From an uncultured Mailhella sp. (GTDB lineage Bacteria; Desulfobacterota; Desulfovibrionia; Desulfovibrionales; Desulfovibrionaceae), in contig NZ_CALUWY010000002.1 of NCBI RefSeq assembly GCF_944324615.1, positions 1 through 64,000 on the forward strand: a stretch of 64,000 nt of DNA, written 5' to 3'. Position numbers and translations under genes: made by a program. Below, in pieces: positions 8,960 to 17,648 of the stretch. The notes beneath the pieces were generated by a model. The model ran no database searches. It was not told the DNA's origin and was given only the letters and a program-made list of their open reading frames with translations. Each line of letters opens with the position of its first letter. Within the stretch, counting starts at the first letter, position 1.

Positions 8960-9904
8960 ATGATCCATATTTCCGGTTCTCTCGCCTTCGACCGCATCAT
9001 GACCTTTCCCGGCCATTTTGAAGAGCATATTCTCCCAGAAAAGCTGCATTTTCTGAACGTCTCCTTCCCCATCGACCGCCTTGAGGAAAAGATGGGCGGC
9101 ACGGCGGGCAACATTGCCTATTCCCTCTCCCTTCTCAAGGAACGCTCCGCCATATACGGCACCGTGGGCAAGGACTTCACCGGTTACGGCAGAAGACTCG
9201 CCGCCATGGGCATAGACCTCGACGGCGTGAAGATCGACGATGAGGACTTCACCGCCTGCTGCTACATCATGACCGACAGAAGCAGCAACCAGATCAACGC
9301 CTTTTCTCCCTCGGCCATGAAGACCCCGGTCTTCCCGGAAAAGGCGCCCGTTGTTTCCGAAGGCGACTGGGGCCTCGTCGCACCCGGCAATGTGGACGAC
9401 ATGGTGAACTTCCCGGCCTTCTACCGGGAACAGGGCATTCCCTACATTTTCGATCCCGGGCAGCAGATCACCGTTCTCGGCGGCGAACAGCTCACCTCCG
9501 GACTCACCGGGGCCCATGTGCTCATCGGCAACGACTATGAAATCCAGCGTGTGGAAAACCTGACGGGCCTTTCCCGTGAAGAGCTGCTCGACCGCGTGGA
9601 ATTTCTCATCATCACCTTCGGCGGCAAGGGTTCCACCATTCTGCACAAGGGCGTGAAGCCCTACGACATTCCCGCCGTGCCCGCCAGAACCGTTTCCGAC
9701 CCCACCGGCGCGGGCGACGCCTACCGCGCAGGCCTGCTCAAGGGCCTGCACAGCGGCATGGGTCTGGCCTTTTCCGCCCGCCTCGGCGCGGTGCTCGCCA
9801 GCTTCTGCGTGGAACAGTACGGCACGCAGCTGCATCAGTTCTCCATGGAGGAATTCCAGGAACGCTACGAATCGACCTTCGGCCCCATGCCGGTGCTGAA
9901 ATAA
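8960..9904 (+). CDS. PfkB-family carbohydrate/nucleoside kinase, adenosine-kinase-like
   Basis: 314 residues. The N-terminus MIHISGSLAFDRIMTFPG and the GGTAGNIAYSLSLL segment (about residues 46-60) are typical of ribokinase-fold kinases of the adenosine kinase subgroup. The C-terminal anion hole and catalytic Asp are in DPTGAGDAYRAG near residue 250. ATG at 8960 is preferred (GGAG eight bases upstream) over the in-frame ATG at 8921, because family members start at this motif. The substrate is inferred: adenosine or a sugar. It is the only plus-strand gene here and ends at a bidirectional terminator. Confidence 0.85.
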   Translation: MIHISGSLAFDRIMTFPGHFEEHILPEKLHFLNVSFPIDRLEEKMGGTAGNIAYSLSLLKERSAIYGTVGKDFTGYGRRLAAMGIDLDGVKIDDEDFTACCYIMTDRSSNQINAFSPSAMKTPVFPEKAPVVSEGDWGLVAPGNVDDMVNFPAFYREQGIPYIFDPGQQITVLGGEQLTSGLTGAHVLIGNDYEIQRVENLTGLSREELLDRVEFLIITFGGKGSTILHKGVKPYDIPAVPARTVSDPTGAGDAYRAGLLKGLHSGMGLAFSARLGAVLASFCVEQYGTQLHQFSMEEFQERYESTFGPMPVLK

Positions 9905-10236
9905 CACGCCGCCTCCCGCCGACCGGGCGGGAATGCGGCGAAACGCCCGTCGCTGCGGCATGAGCCTCATGCCTGCCCGGAAAAGACGACGTGCGTGCCT
10001 TTTCCTGCAAAAAAACACCTTTCCGGCCCCGGCAGAAAACAGTTCCGGGTTTCAGAAAGGTGTTTTTTTCTTTTCAGGAAAAACAGGGGCGCCGGTCACC
10101 GCTGCGGAGCGTCTCCCTCCGCCGCATGCCCACGGACAGGAACATCCTGCGCCCCTTTCCGCCGCCCGCACTCGTGGAACAGTCCACGCGCCGCACCTTC
10201 TGCGCGGGGCGGCATGTCGTTTTCCGCCATGCTGCG
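9905..10236. other. Intergenic region between convergent kinase and secreted-protein genes
   Basis: 332 bases with no credible gene. It holds a strong palindromic terminator (separate entry); the rest is GC-rich with no recognised motif. Confidence 0.6.
10009..10069. terminator. Bidirectional terminator
   Basis: Perfect 15-bp inverted repeat, AAAAAAACACCTTTC (10009-10023) with GAAAGGTGTTTTTTT (10055-10069), and a 31-base loop. It has A and T tracts at the ends and lies between convergent genes. Confidence 0.8.
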
Positions 10237-10719
10237 CTAGAACGTCGACGGATACAGCCCGGTATCCAGCGCCTTGAAGCCCTTCTTCAGCACTTCCCTG
10301 GCCTTTTCCACGGAGTCGGGGCTTGCCGCAAGCACCAGAATGGCGCTCACCATCTTGCCGTTGGAGCACATGTAGGTCACACCGCTCATGGCCTGCTTCT
10401 GCAGCGTCACCATATAGGCGTTGCCGAGGGGCGAAGGTTCGGAAACCGTGAAGCCGCCGTCCTTCATGTTGGCGGCGGACTGCCCGGCGAAATCCTTTGC
10501 GGACATGGCAAGCGGCGTAATCGTAATGGTCATGATGGTATTGGAAGCCTTTTCCTGCATGACCACCATGTCCACTCCCTGCGTCTGCGCCGTCTTGTAT
10601 TCCCAGCTGTCCGGAACATTGAACACGAAACTTTCCGTCTTGATTTCCTTTGCCAGAGCGGAAGAGGCAAGAAAAACGGAAACAAGTCCGCACACCAGAG
10701 CGGATGCGATTCTGTTCAT
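10237..10719 (-). CDS. Small exported protein of unknown function
   Basis: 160 residues from the ATG at 10719 (GGAG eight bases upstream; the in-frame ATG at 10731 is less well placed). The signal peptide MNRIASALVCGLVSVFLASSALA has an ALA cleavage site. The remainder (ESFVFNVPDSWEYKTAQTQG, then a TIMTITITP strand) looks like a compact beta-rich periplasmic domain of the kind seen in small conserved proteobacterial exported proteins. A single Cys lies in TYMCSNGK. It is monocistronic and convergent with the kinase. I cannot assign a function. Confidence 0.7.
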   Translation of the reverse strand: MNRIASALVCGLVSVFLASSALAKEIKTESFVFNVPDSWEYKTAQTQGVDMVVMQEKASNTIMTITITPLAMSAKDFAGQSAANMKDGGFTVSEPSPLGNAYMVTLQKQAMSGVTYMCSNGKMVSAILVLAASPDSVEKAREVLKKGFKALDTGLYPSTF

Positions 10720-10863
10720 GGCATTCTCCATAACTGAAAGTTGTCACCAAAGCCTGTTCACGGTGCGGAAAAACAGACTCATCCCTGTAACGTTCGGAGT
10801 ATATTCCTTTTCTGCTGCATGACAAGAAATCGCCCCCCTGCCCGCAGGGCTTCCCGCCAGGCC

Positions 10864-10892
10864 TTGACAGAGACTCCGGCCCCTTCTATGCT
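10864..10892 (+). promoter_or_regulatory. Strong sigma70-type promoter of the lpdD-ubiD leader
   Basis: Perfect -35 TTGACA (10864-10869), 17-base spacer, -10 TATGCT (10887-10892). A start site near 10899 would put the first base of the transcript on or next to the leader ATG. Confidence 0.8.
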
Positions 10893-10898
10893 TTTTTT

Positions 10899-10952
10899 AT
10901 GAACATCATGAATGCGACGCACAGCTTTTTCTTCTGGTGGCCGACTCGCTGA
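10899..10952 (+). CDS. Phe/Trp-rich leader peptide
   Basis: The 17-codon open frame MNIMNATHSFFFWWPTR ends at TGA 10950-10952. Three consecutive Phe codons and two Trp codons are what aromatic-amino-acid attenuator leaders contain. It sits just downstream of a perfect-looking promoter and just upstream of a terminator hairpin. There is no Shine-Dalgarno site, so translation would be leaderless, or from the internal ATG at 10908. The assignment rests on arrangement and composition only. Confidence 0.65.
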   Translation: MNIMNATHSFFFWWPTR

Positions 10953-10957
10953 AGCGG

Positions 10958-11021
10958 GCCGGGTTTATGGTGTTCCTTTTTCTGCATCACAATCACGGCG
11001 GATTCCCGGCGTGATTTTTTT
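10958..11021 (+). promoter_or_regulatory. Attenuator: alternative antiterminator and terminator hairpins
   Basis: Terminator: AATCACG (10991-10997) pairs with CGTGATT (11010-11016), with a short inner CGG/CCG stem, followed by seven T. The competing stem is GCCGGG (10958-10963), just after the leader stop, which is exactly complementary to CCCGGC (11005-11010) inside the terminator. This mutually exclusive pairing is the hallmark of transcription attenuation. Confidence 0.6.
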
Positions 11022-11239
11022 ATGGAGAAACGTCCCGCCGGGGCCCCTTCGGAGGCTCACATGCTGCACGCTCCCTTCCCGGCGCACTCCTCGTTTTTTG
11101 AGGAGCCTGTCGTTTCCCGATCCCTGCCAGTCTTCCCCCCGTCCCAGCTTCTGCCTGCACGGCAGTCCGCGCGAGCTCTCCTTTTTGCGCGCCATCGCAC
11201 GGCCTGCTCTTCCGGCCTCCTTCTCCACGGAAGTGCCCT

Positions 11240-11617
11240 GTGAAGGCCGCCGGTCCCTTTACCGCAGGAAGCGGACGGCACAGGGTGGAGGCTTTCTGCC
11301 TCATGGCGGGGGAAGATCTCGTCGTTTCCGTAAGCGGCGGTGAAAAGCCCCATGTGGGAGCCGTTTCCCTTGCCGTTCCCCGGGGAAAGAACAGGGCCGA
11401 CAATACCGGTCTGCTCTGCGCGCCCGGCCACAGGGACGATATGCCCGCACACGCTCTGGCAAAAAAGCTCTGCGCCCGGCTGGGGCGCACGGTATGCCTT
11501 ACCGTGGGCCTTCATGTGGATGACGCCGGGGCGGACGACATCGCCCTTCTCATGAAAAACGCGGAAAAAGCCGTCGACGCCCTTGCCTGCGCGCTGCAGA
11601 ACGGCATTTCCGCCTGA
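11240..11617 (+). CDS. LpdD-like protein, accessory to a UbiD-type decarboxylase
   Basis: 125 residues from a GTG start with GGAAG seven bases upstream. The sequence follows the LpdD family (small subunit or prenyl-flavin chaperone of gallate-type decarboxylases): AGSGRHRVEA at residues 9-18, GGEKPHVGAVSLAVPR near 33-48, LCAPGHRDD near 59-67 and a GLHVDDA segment near 90. It lies 42 bases before ubiD on the same strand, matching the usual pairing. The region 11022-11239 between the attenuator and this gene holds only a small CTCCTC/GAGGAG hairpin. Confidence 0.75.
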   Translation: MKAAGPFTAGSGRHRVEAFCLMAGEDLVVSVSGGEKPHVGAVSLAVPRGKNRADNTGLLCAPGHRDDMPAHALAKKLCARLGRTVCLTVGLHVDDAGADDIALLMKNAEKAVDALACALQNGISA

Positions 11618-11659
11618 ACTACGCCCTTTTCCACTTTTTACCTGTTTTTCGGAGGAACC

Positions 11660-12997
11660 ATGAATCTGCAGGATTGCCTTCATACGCTGGAAAAATCCGG
11701 CCGCATCGCCCATATCCGAAGCGAAGTCGACGCCGTGCACGAGCTTTCGGGCATTGCCGCAAAACTTGAGGGCGGCAAGGTGGCCTTTTTCCACAAGGTA
11801 CGCGGCTACGACTACCCCGTGGTCACCGGGCTGTGGTGGAACAGGGAAAACCTTGCCGAAATCTTCCACACCACGGAAGACGACCTCTCCTTCCTCTTTG
11901 CCCGTGCCGTATCCGAAATGCAGAGTGCGCCCGTGGCTCCGGTGCTGGTCGAGAACGCGCCCGCACAGGAAGTGGTGATGGACGAGCCCGATCTTTCGCG
12001 CATTCCCGTGCCCACCCATGCCCTTCTGGACGGAGGCCCCTATTTCTCCAACTGCATCATCATCGCCAAGGACCCGGAAACCGGGGTTCGCAACACCTCG
12101 GTGCACCGGCTGATGGTTTCAGGCAAAAACAGGCTCGGCCTGCTCATGGATGTGGGCAGGCACCTGCGCGACTACTACGAACGGGCGGAAGCCATGGGCA
12201 GAGCGCTGGAAATCACCATCAACAACGGCGCGCATCCGGCCTATTATGTGGCGGCCATCACGCCTTCCGCCGCCGCGCCCATCGACGTGGATGAACTGGC
12301 CGTGGCCTCCAGCCTGCTGGGGGAACCTGCGCGCCTTTGCCGGAGCAGAAGCGTGGATGTGGAAGGCATAGCCGACGCACAGCTCATCATGGAAGGGGAA
12401 ATTCTGCCGTATGTGCGTGAACCGGAAGGCCCCTTCGGAGAAGTGAGCGGCTACTACGCCACCCGGGAAGACCGCTGGGTGGTTTCCATAAAGACCATCA
12501 CCATGCGGAAGAATCCCGTCATCCACATGCTGCACCCGGGCAAGGAGGTGTGGAACTCCGTAGGGCTCGGGGTGGAGGCCAGCCTGTTCCGCACCATTTC
12601 CCGCCAGGTGCCCGGCCTGAAAAAAGTGTACATGACCCACGGGGGGAGCCACTATCACGTTGTGCTGCAGATGGATCCGCCCAGAAACGGCATGGCCAAG
12701 AACGCCATACTTGCGGCCTTTGCGGCCTTCCCTCCCCTGCAGATGGTCACGGTCGTGAACAGCGACGTGGACATCCGCAACCCCGAGGAAGTGGAACGCG
12801 CCATGGTCACGCGCTGCGACCCCGCCTCCGACATCATCATCGTGCCCGGAGCCTTCGGGCACGAACTCAACCCGGTGCTCAAGGACAACGTGGGGGCGAA
12901 AATGGGCTTCGACTGCACCTGTCCCCTGCCCCGTTCGCCGCGCTATGAAAAGGTGGCCTACAAGAACGTGTCCCTGAAGGATTACATCATCGAATAA
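11660..12997 (+). CDS. UbiD-family (de)carboxylase
   Basis: 445 residues with a GGAGGAACC ribosome site. UbiD enzymes use prenylated FMN and a metal to reversibly decarboxylate aromatic or unsaturated acids. Visible hallmarks are the Arg in NTSVHRLMV (Arg150), the acidic IMEGEILP segment (about 243-250) and EGPFGEVSGYY (256-266), together supplying the E-R-E active-site set. It lies in an operon with the LpdD-like gene behind an aromatic-leader attenuator, suggesting an aromatic substrate. Menaquinone biosynthesis by the futalosine route (MqnL-type) is a possible alternative. No ubiX is in the window. Confidence 0.9.
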   Translation: MNLQDCLHTLEKSGRIAHIRSEVDAVHELSGIAAKLEGGKVAFFHKVRGYDYPVVTGLWWNRENLAEIFHTTEDDLSFLFARAVSEMQSAPVAPVLVENAPAQEVVMDEPDLSRIPVPTHALLDGGPYFSNCIIIAKDPETGVRNTSVHRLMVSGKNRLGLLMDVGRHLRDYYERAEAMGRALEITINNGAHPAYYVAAITPSAAAPIDVDELAVASSLLGEPARLCRSRSVDVEGIADAQLIMEGEILPYVREPEGPFGEVSGYYATREDRWVVSIKTITMRKNPVIHMLHPGKEVWNSVGLGVEASLFRTISRQVPGLKKVYMTHGGSHYHVVLQMDPPRNGMAKNAILAAFAAFPPLQMVTVVNSDVDIRNPEEVERAMVTRCDPASDIIIVPGAFGHELNPVLKDNVGAKMGFDCTCPLPRSPRYEKVAYKNVSLKDYIIE

Positions 12998-13056
12998 CGA
13001 AGGCCCCCTTCCCCTGCCCGGGGACGCCATGCCCCGGGCGCCTTACATCCGAAAAA

Positions 13057-13088
13057 AAAACGCGCGGATGAAGCACCCCGCGCGTTTT
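13057..13088. terminator. Bidirectional terminator between ubiD and ade
   Basis: AAAACGCGCGG (13057-13067) pairs with CCGCGCGTTTT (13078-13088), with a ten-base loop and A/T tracts on both sides. Confidence 0.85.
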
Positions 13089-13155
13089 CATCAGCAGGCA
13101 GGGCGGCCTTCCCGGCCGCCCGCCTTTCGACCATACTTTTTCCGCGCCCGTCGCG

Positions 13156-14883
13156 CTACTTTTCCGCGTCCACATCCACAAACGTGAACCTGTCCACGTC
13201 GAAAAGCCCCCGGGCCGTGATCTTCAGGCTGGGAATAACGGGAAGCGCCATGAAACTGAGCGTCATGAAGGCATCCGCCCCTTCCCAGATATGATAGTGC
13301 GAAGAGGCGACCTCCAGAAGTTCCTTCAGCTTTCCGGCCACTTCCTCGGCGGGGCTTTCGCTCATGAGCCCGCCCACGGGCAGAGGCAGAGAGGCCAGCA
13401 CCCTGCCCCCGGCAACCATGACGATGCCGCCTTCCATGCGTTCCAGCTCACGCACGGCAAGGAGCATGTCGTTCTCGTCGTCACCGGCCACCACGATATT
13501 GTGGGAATCATGGGCAATGGTGGTGGCTATGGCCCCGCCGTGCAGCCCGTAGCGGCCCTCCAGCAGGCCCACGCCGATCTTGCCCGTGGCGTGATGACGT
13601 TCCAGCACGGCTATCTTCACAAGGCCGGGATTGAGGGAAAGTTCCACCTCGCCGTCCGGGCCGGTGTTCACGTCCCGCACCTGACACTCCGTAATCAGGG
13701 AATGGGGCAGAAGCCCTATGACTCTGGCCCTGCCCGAAGGCACGCGCACGGAAAACGGGCGCTCCGGCAGAGGAGCCAGCACCACGCTCCGGCAGAGTTC
13801 TCCGGGGTCCGCCTGCGGCAGGGAACGCAGCATGCGCCCCTCCTGCGCCACGAGCTCGCCGCCCGCCCAGCAGGAAAGTACCCGGAACGATTCCAGATCC
13901 TCCACAAGCACAAGGTCGGCGCGAAGGCCGGGCGCAATGCCGCCTCTGTCGCGCAGACCGTAGCATTCCGCCGCGTTCAGCGTGGCCATGCGCACGGCGT
14001 TCACCGGGGCGATGCCCGCGGCAACGGCCATGCGCACGTTGTTGATGATATGTCCGCGCCTCAGAATGTCGGCGGGCTGTCTGTCGTCGGTGCAGAAAAG
14101 GCAGCGGCGCTGATTTTCCGCCGTCAGGCCGGGCAGAAGCTTCTGAAGATCGCGCGCGGCGGTGCCTTCGCGCAGCAGCACATACATGCCGCGCTCAATG
14201 CGGGCCTGCATCTCCTCCACCGTGGTGCATTCATGATCGGTGCGCACGCCGAGCGCGGCATACACGTCAAGCCCGGCGCCCGAAAGCAGCGGCGCATGCC
14301 CGTCGATGACCTTGCCCGCAGCAAGGGTATCCTCCAGCTTCTGCAGCACGTCGTCGTCACCGGAAAGCAGCCCCGGCACGTTCATCATTTCCGCAAGTCC
14401 CCCCACCTTGTCATCGGCAAGAAGCGGGGCGATGTCGCCTGCGCAGAGCACGGCTCCGGCATCCTCCACCGGCAGGGCGGGCACGCAGGAAGAAAGCATG
14501 ATGCGCACATCAAGCGGCAGATGACGCGAGGCCTCCAGCATGTAGCGAAGCCCTGCCATGCCCTTGACGTTGGCGATTTCGTGCGGGTCGGCCATCACGG
14601 TGGTGGTGCCGAAGGGCAGCACCATCTCGGCAAAACGCGCCGGGCAGAGCATGGAGGATTCGATATGCACATGGCCGTCGATGAGTCCGGGCAGAAGATA
14701 GTGCCCTCCTCCGTCCACCACCTCGCGCGCGTCGAGACGGCTGAAACCGAGAATACGGCCCTGCCCGAAGCATACGCTGCTCTCGCGCACCGTTCCGCTG
14801 AACACGTCCACCACGCGCACATTGTCCACGCGCACATCCGCAGGCATGCGCCCGGCGGCCATGGCCCAGAAATCCTTGTTCAT
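13156..14883 (-). CDS. ade: Adenine deaminase
   Basis: 575 residues, converting adenine to hypoxanthine in purine salvage. The metal site starts with GLIDGHVHIESSM near residues 69-81. ADPHEIANVKG and the distinctive adenine-deaminase C-terminal block with IAHDSHNIVVAGDD (about 450-463) separate it from other amidohydrolases. The ATG at 14883 is chosen, with AAGGTG eight bases upstream; a GTG three codons earlier has no spacing for a ribosome site. Downstream of the MFS gene at 16174 on the same strand, possibly one unit (about 112 bases between). Confidence 0.95.
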   Translation of the reverse strand: MNKDFWAMAAGRMPADVRVDNVRVVDVFSGTVRESSVCFGQGRILGFSRLDAREVVDGGGHYLLPGLIDGHVHIESSMLCPARFAEMVLPFGTTTVMADPHEIANVKGMAGLRYMLEASRHLPLDVRIMLSSCVPALPVEDAGAVLCAGDIAPLLADDKVGGLAEMMNVPGLLSGDDDVLQKLEDTLAAGKVIDGHAPLLSGAGLDVYAALGVRTDHECTTVEEMQARIERGMYVLLREGTAARDLQKLLPGLTAENQRRCLFCTDDRQPADILRRGHIINNVRMAVAAGIAPVNAVRMATLNAAECYGLRDRGGIAPGLRADLVLVEDLESFRVLSCWAGGELVAQEGRMLRSLPQADPGELCRSVVLAPLPERPFSVRVPSGRARVIGLLPHSLITECQVRDVNTGPDGEVELSLNPGLVKIAVLERHHATGKIGVGLLEGRYGLHGGAIATTIAHDSHNIVVAGDDENDMLLAVRELERMEGGIVMVAGGRVLASLPLPVGGLMSESPAEEVAGKLKELLEVASSHYHIWEGADAFMTLSFMALPVIPSLKITARGLFDVDRFTFVDVDAEK

Positions 14884-14995
14884 CAGCCTCACCTTCTTCT
14901 CAGAACTTGCCCTGCCTTCACGGCGAAAGGCGTTAATATGCAGGTTGCCAGCATACCGACTCCCCGGCCGCGCGGCAATGCGAAAATCGCCCCCG

Positions 14996-16174
14996 TCAGG
15001 CCGCCGTCCGGGTATTCTTCATGCGTATTTCCCTGTCCACGAGCTGGGCCAGGGCAAGAGACATCACCGTCAGCACCGCGCCGAAGAAGAACACGGACTG
15101 ATAGCCCAGATGCAGCCACATCCAGCCGCCCAGTGCGGGAATGGTCACGGCGGGAATATGGTTGATGGTCTGGGCTATGGCCATATTGGGCGCGGCATCC
15201 TCAGGAAAGGCTATCTTCTGGAAGAAGGTGCGCACGGCGATGGAAAAGTTGAAGGTGAGGCTGTCGAACACATACAGAAGCACGATGAGATATTCGTTTC
15301 TGGTCAGGGCATAGCCCATGAAAATGATGAAGGCCGAAATATACTCGATGGTCATGAGGCGGCGTTCGCCCAGCCTGTTGATGATCTTCCCCACCATGGG
15401 ATTGAACAGCCAGTTCACCGTATAGTTGAACATGAACATGAGCGACACGCTGCGCACGGAAAAACCGAACTGCTCCACCATGAGAAACACGGCGAACACG
15501 GAAAACACGATGCGGCGGCCGCCCATGAGCAGGTTCAGCAGATAGAAAAGCCAGTAGCGCTTCTGAGGCAGCATGCGCTTGCGCTGCTTCGGCGCGTTGC
15601 TACCCATGAGCGGATGCACCAGGGCGAAGAAGCCGAGCACAAGCCCCACGGCACCGGGCACGAAGAAAAGCCACACGAAGCTCAGTTTTTCGGAGAAAAG
15701 GAACACGAAGACGGAAATCATGAGACTTCCGCCCGCCACCAGCCCGCGCAGACGCCCCATGACGATGGGCGTCTGCCTGAGGTCGAAATGCTGGATGGCC
15801 AGGGAATTATTCATGGCCTCAAAATAATGAAAGCCGAAGGACATGAGCATGCTGGTGAAGATGATGGGCACGAAGGAGGGGAAAAAGCCGGTGAGCATGG
15901 TGCCGAGCCCTGCGGCCATGACCGAAAGCGCGGCCAGCTTGTGTTCCTTCATGAAAAAAAGAAAGACAATGAGCGTGACGCCCAGAAGTCCGGGTATCTC
16001 GCGCAGGCCCTGTACCAGCCCGCTTTCGGCGGGAGAAAGCCCCGCACAGTTCACCACGAAGTTGTTGTACAGCATGGTCCAGCCCTGCATGGCCACGGTG
16101 GAACCGAAATTGAGCATGGCCATGAACAGCAGAACATGTTTCTTCGATGCGGGAAGCCCGGTAAAAAGCGCCAT
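14996..16174 (-). CDS. Major facilitator superfamily transporter
   Basis: 392 residues with about 12 hydrophobic segments and no signal peptide, a polytopic inner-membrane carrier. The cytoplasmic loop between the halves is basic (NAPKQRKRMLPQKRYW near residue 195). GGTGGAG lies just before the ATG at 16174. The substrate is not recognisable. It is immediately upstream of adenine deaminase on the same strand, so a purine or nucleobase is a guess from context only. Confidence 0.82.
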   Translation of the reverse strand: MALFTGLPASKKHVLLFMAMLNFGSTVAMQGWTMLYNNFVVNCAGLSPAESGLVQGLREIPGLLGVTLIVFLFFMKEHKLAALSVMAAGLGTMLTGFFPSFVPIIFTSMLMSFGFHYFEAMNNSLAIQHFDLRQTPIVMGRLRGLVAGGSLMISVFVFLFSEKLSFVWLFFVPGAVGLVLGFFALVHPLMGSNAPKQRKRMLPQKRYWLFYLLNLLMGGRRIVFSVFAVFLMVEQFGFSVRSVSLMFMFNYTVNWLFNPMVGKIINRLGERRLMTIEYISAFIIFMGYALTRNEYLIVLLYVFDSLTFNFSIAVRTFFQKIAFPEDAAPNMAIAQTINHIPAVTIPALGGWMWLHLGYQSVFFFGAVLTVMSLALAQLVDREIRMKNTRTAA

Positions 16175-16733
16175 ATCTCCACCTTTGAAGGTATGAAAAT
16201 CCTGCCGGACGGCTGCCCGGAACAGGGCAGGACATCAGCCCTCCGCACAGGTCTTCTCATCACCCGGAATAAAAAGTTGACCGTTGTTTTCCTTGGAAGA
16301 TTCAGGTGTATGCCTTATCAGGCGGCGCGTCAAAAGGCGGGAAAAAAACTTGCTCTGCCGAAAATCCGCCCTCTTCCCGCCCGGCGCAGGAAAAAAGCCG
16401 CTCCCTGCTCCCGCACCGGGAAAGGCTGCCGAAAAGCCTGTGCCCTGAAAAAAAGAGCGCTCCCCGGCCCGTGCAGCCCCCAGCCTGGTACGCAGGGGGA
16501 AAAAACAGCCCCCGGCCACGGCGCAGAAAAGGCCCCCTCCCGGATCCCCTGCGGCGCGTTTCCCGGAAGGGACGTATGCAGGGCAGAAAAAAAAGGGGAG
16601 GCCTGACCTCCCCTTTTCCTGTTCTTCCCTGTTTTTGCGGCAAAGGGCCGTGCAGGAAGCACCGCGGCCGCAGTGTGCGTACCATGCGGCATGCGGCGCC
16701 CCGGCAGCAAAAACCTGATTTACTGAAAAAGCG
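16175..16733. other. 559-base gap upstream of the MFS gene
   Basis: Contains the lpxC terminator (separate entry) and presumably the MFS promoter. Open frames here are Pro/Arg/Gly-rich on both strands and show no family features. I see no RNA gene. Confidence 0.5.
16591..16617 (-). terminator. Terminator of the prmC-lpxC unit
   Basis: AAAAGGGGAGG (16591-16601) pairs with CCTCCCCTTTT (16607-16617), with a five-base loop. Read on the minus strand it is followed by eight T, as expected for transcription leaving lpxC. Confidence 0.85.
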
Positions 16734-17585
16734 TTATCTCTCGCAGTATTCCAGCAATCCTTCCCCGCCTGCCACCATACGCAGAAACGCGTTGTTGTGC
16801 CCGTGGCCGGAACAGGACACCGTGAAGGAACCCAGCAGCGGTCTGCCCAGCATGGCCATGTCACCGATGAAGTCCAGAAGCTTGTGGCGCACGAATTCAT
16901 CGGGGAAGCGCAGGCCTTCCTTGTTCACCACGCCCTCGTCGCCCACCACGACCACGTTGTCCAGCGAGCCGCCGCGCGCAAGGCCCTTGCTGTGCAGGTA
17001 TTCCACTTCCTTCAGAAAACCGAAGGTGCGGGCAGGCGCGATCTGTTCGGCAAAGGATTCGGGCGTCACATCCAGCGCAAAGCGCTGTTCTCCGATGACG
17101 GGATGGGGGAAACGTATGGTGTAATCCACATGAAAGCCGTCGAAGGGGCGCGCAATGATGGATTTTCCGTCCTTTTCCAGGCGGCATTCCCGCGCGATGC
17201 GGGCCACGCGGCGCGGCGCATCCTGCCGCACAAAACCGGCGCTGCGCAGGGCCTCCACCACCTCTCTGGCCGAACCGTCGAGAATGGGCACTTCTCCGCC
17301 GAAGACATGCACTTCCACATTGTCCACGGCAAGGCCGCCGATGGCCGCAAGCACATGCTCGATGGTGGACACGCTGGCCCTGCCGTCGCTGATGGTGGTG
17401 GCAAGCTCCGTCGTACTCACCGCTTCAGGGCGCGGCGAAAGCAGATGCACGCCGTCCTCGGCGTGAATGTGGAACACAATGCCGGAATTCTCCGGCGCGG
17501 GCCGGAACTCCATGCCGACCTCACGGCCGGAATGGAGAGAAACACCCTTGCAGCTGACCGCCTTGCCAAGAGTGATCTGAGACAT
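16734..17585 (-). CDS. lpxC: UDP-3-O-acyl-N-acetylglucosamine deacetylase
   Basis: 283 residues, the committed zinc-dependent step of lipid A synthesis, in the cytoplasm. Zinc ligands are His77 in STIEHVLAA plus the His and Asp of VRHKLLDFIGD (about residues 232-242), and the catalytic His is in SGHGHNN (about 264). ATG at 17585 has AGGAG six bases upstream. It shows the cell has a lipid A-bearing outer membrane. It follows prmC by about 60 bases on the same strand. Confidence 0.97.
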   Translation of the reverse strand: MSQITLGKAVSCKGVSLHSGREVGMEFRPAPENSGIVFHIHAEDGVHLLSPRPEAVSTTELATTISDGRASVSTIEHVLAAIGGLAVDNVEVHVFGGEVPILDGSAREVVEALRSAGFVRQDAPRRVARIARECRLEKDGKSIIARPFDGFHVDYTIRFPHPVIGEQRFALDVTPESFAEQIAPARTFGFLKEVEYLHSKGLARGGSLDNVVVVGDEGVVNKEGLRFPDEFVRHKLLDFIGDMAMLGRPLLGSFTVSCSGHGHNNAFLRMVAGGEGLLEYCER

Positions 17586-17648
17586 GAGCAACTCCTGTCG
17601 CTCCGGCGGAAGGCACTCCGCCGCAGCATCCCCGGATCTGCCGGGGGC

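Noticed and set aside
13291..15165. 624-codon plus-strand frame across ade
   Set aside because: It lies opposite the well-supported adenine deaminase and has no recognisable domain.
16306..17124. Long frames in the gap between the MFS gene and lpxC
   Set aside because: Pro/Arg/Lys-rich translation on both strands, running into lpxC antisense, with a terminator in the middle.
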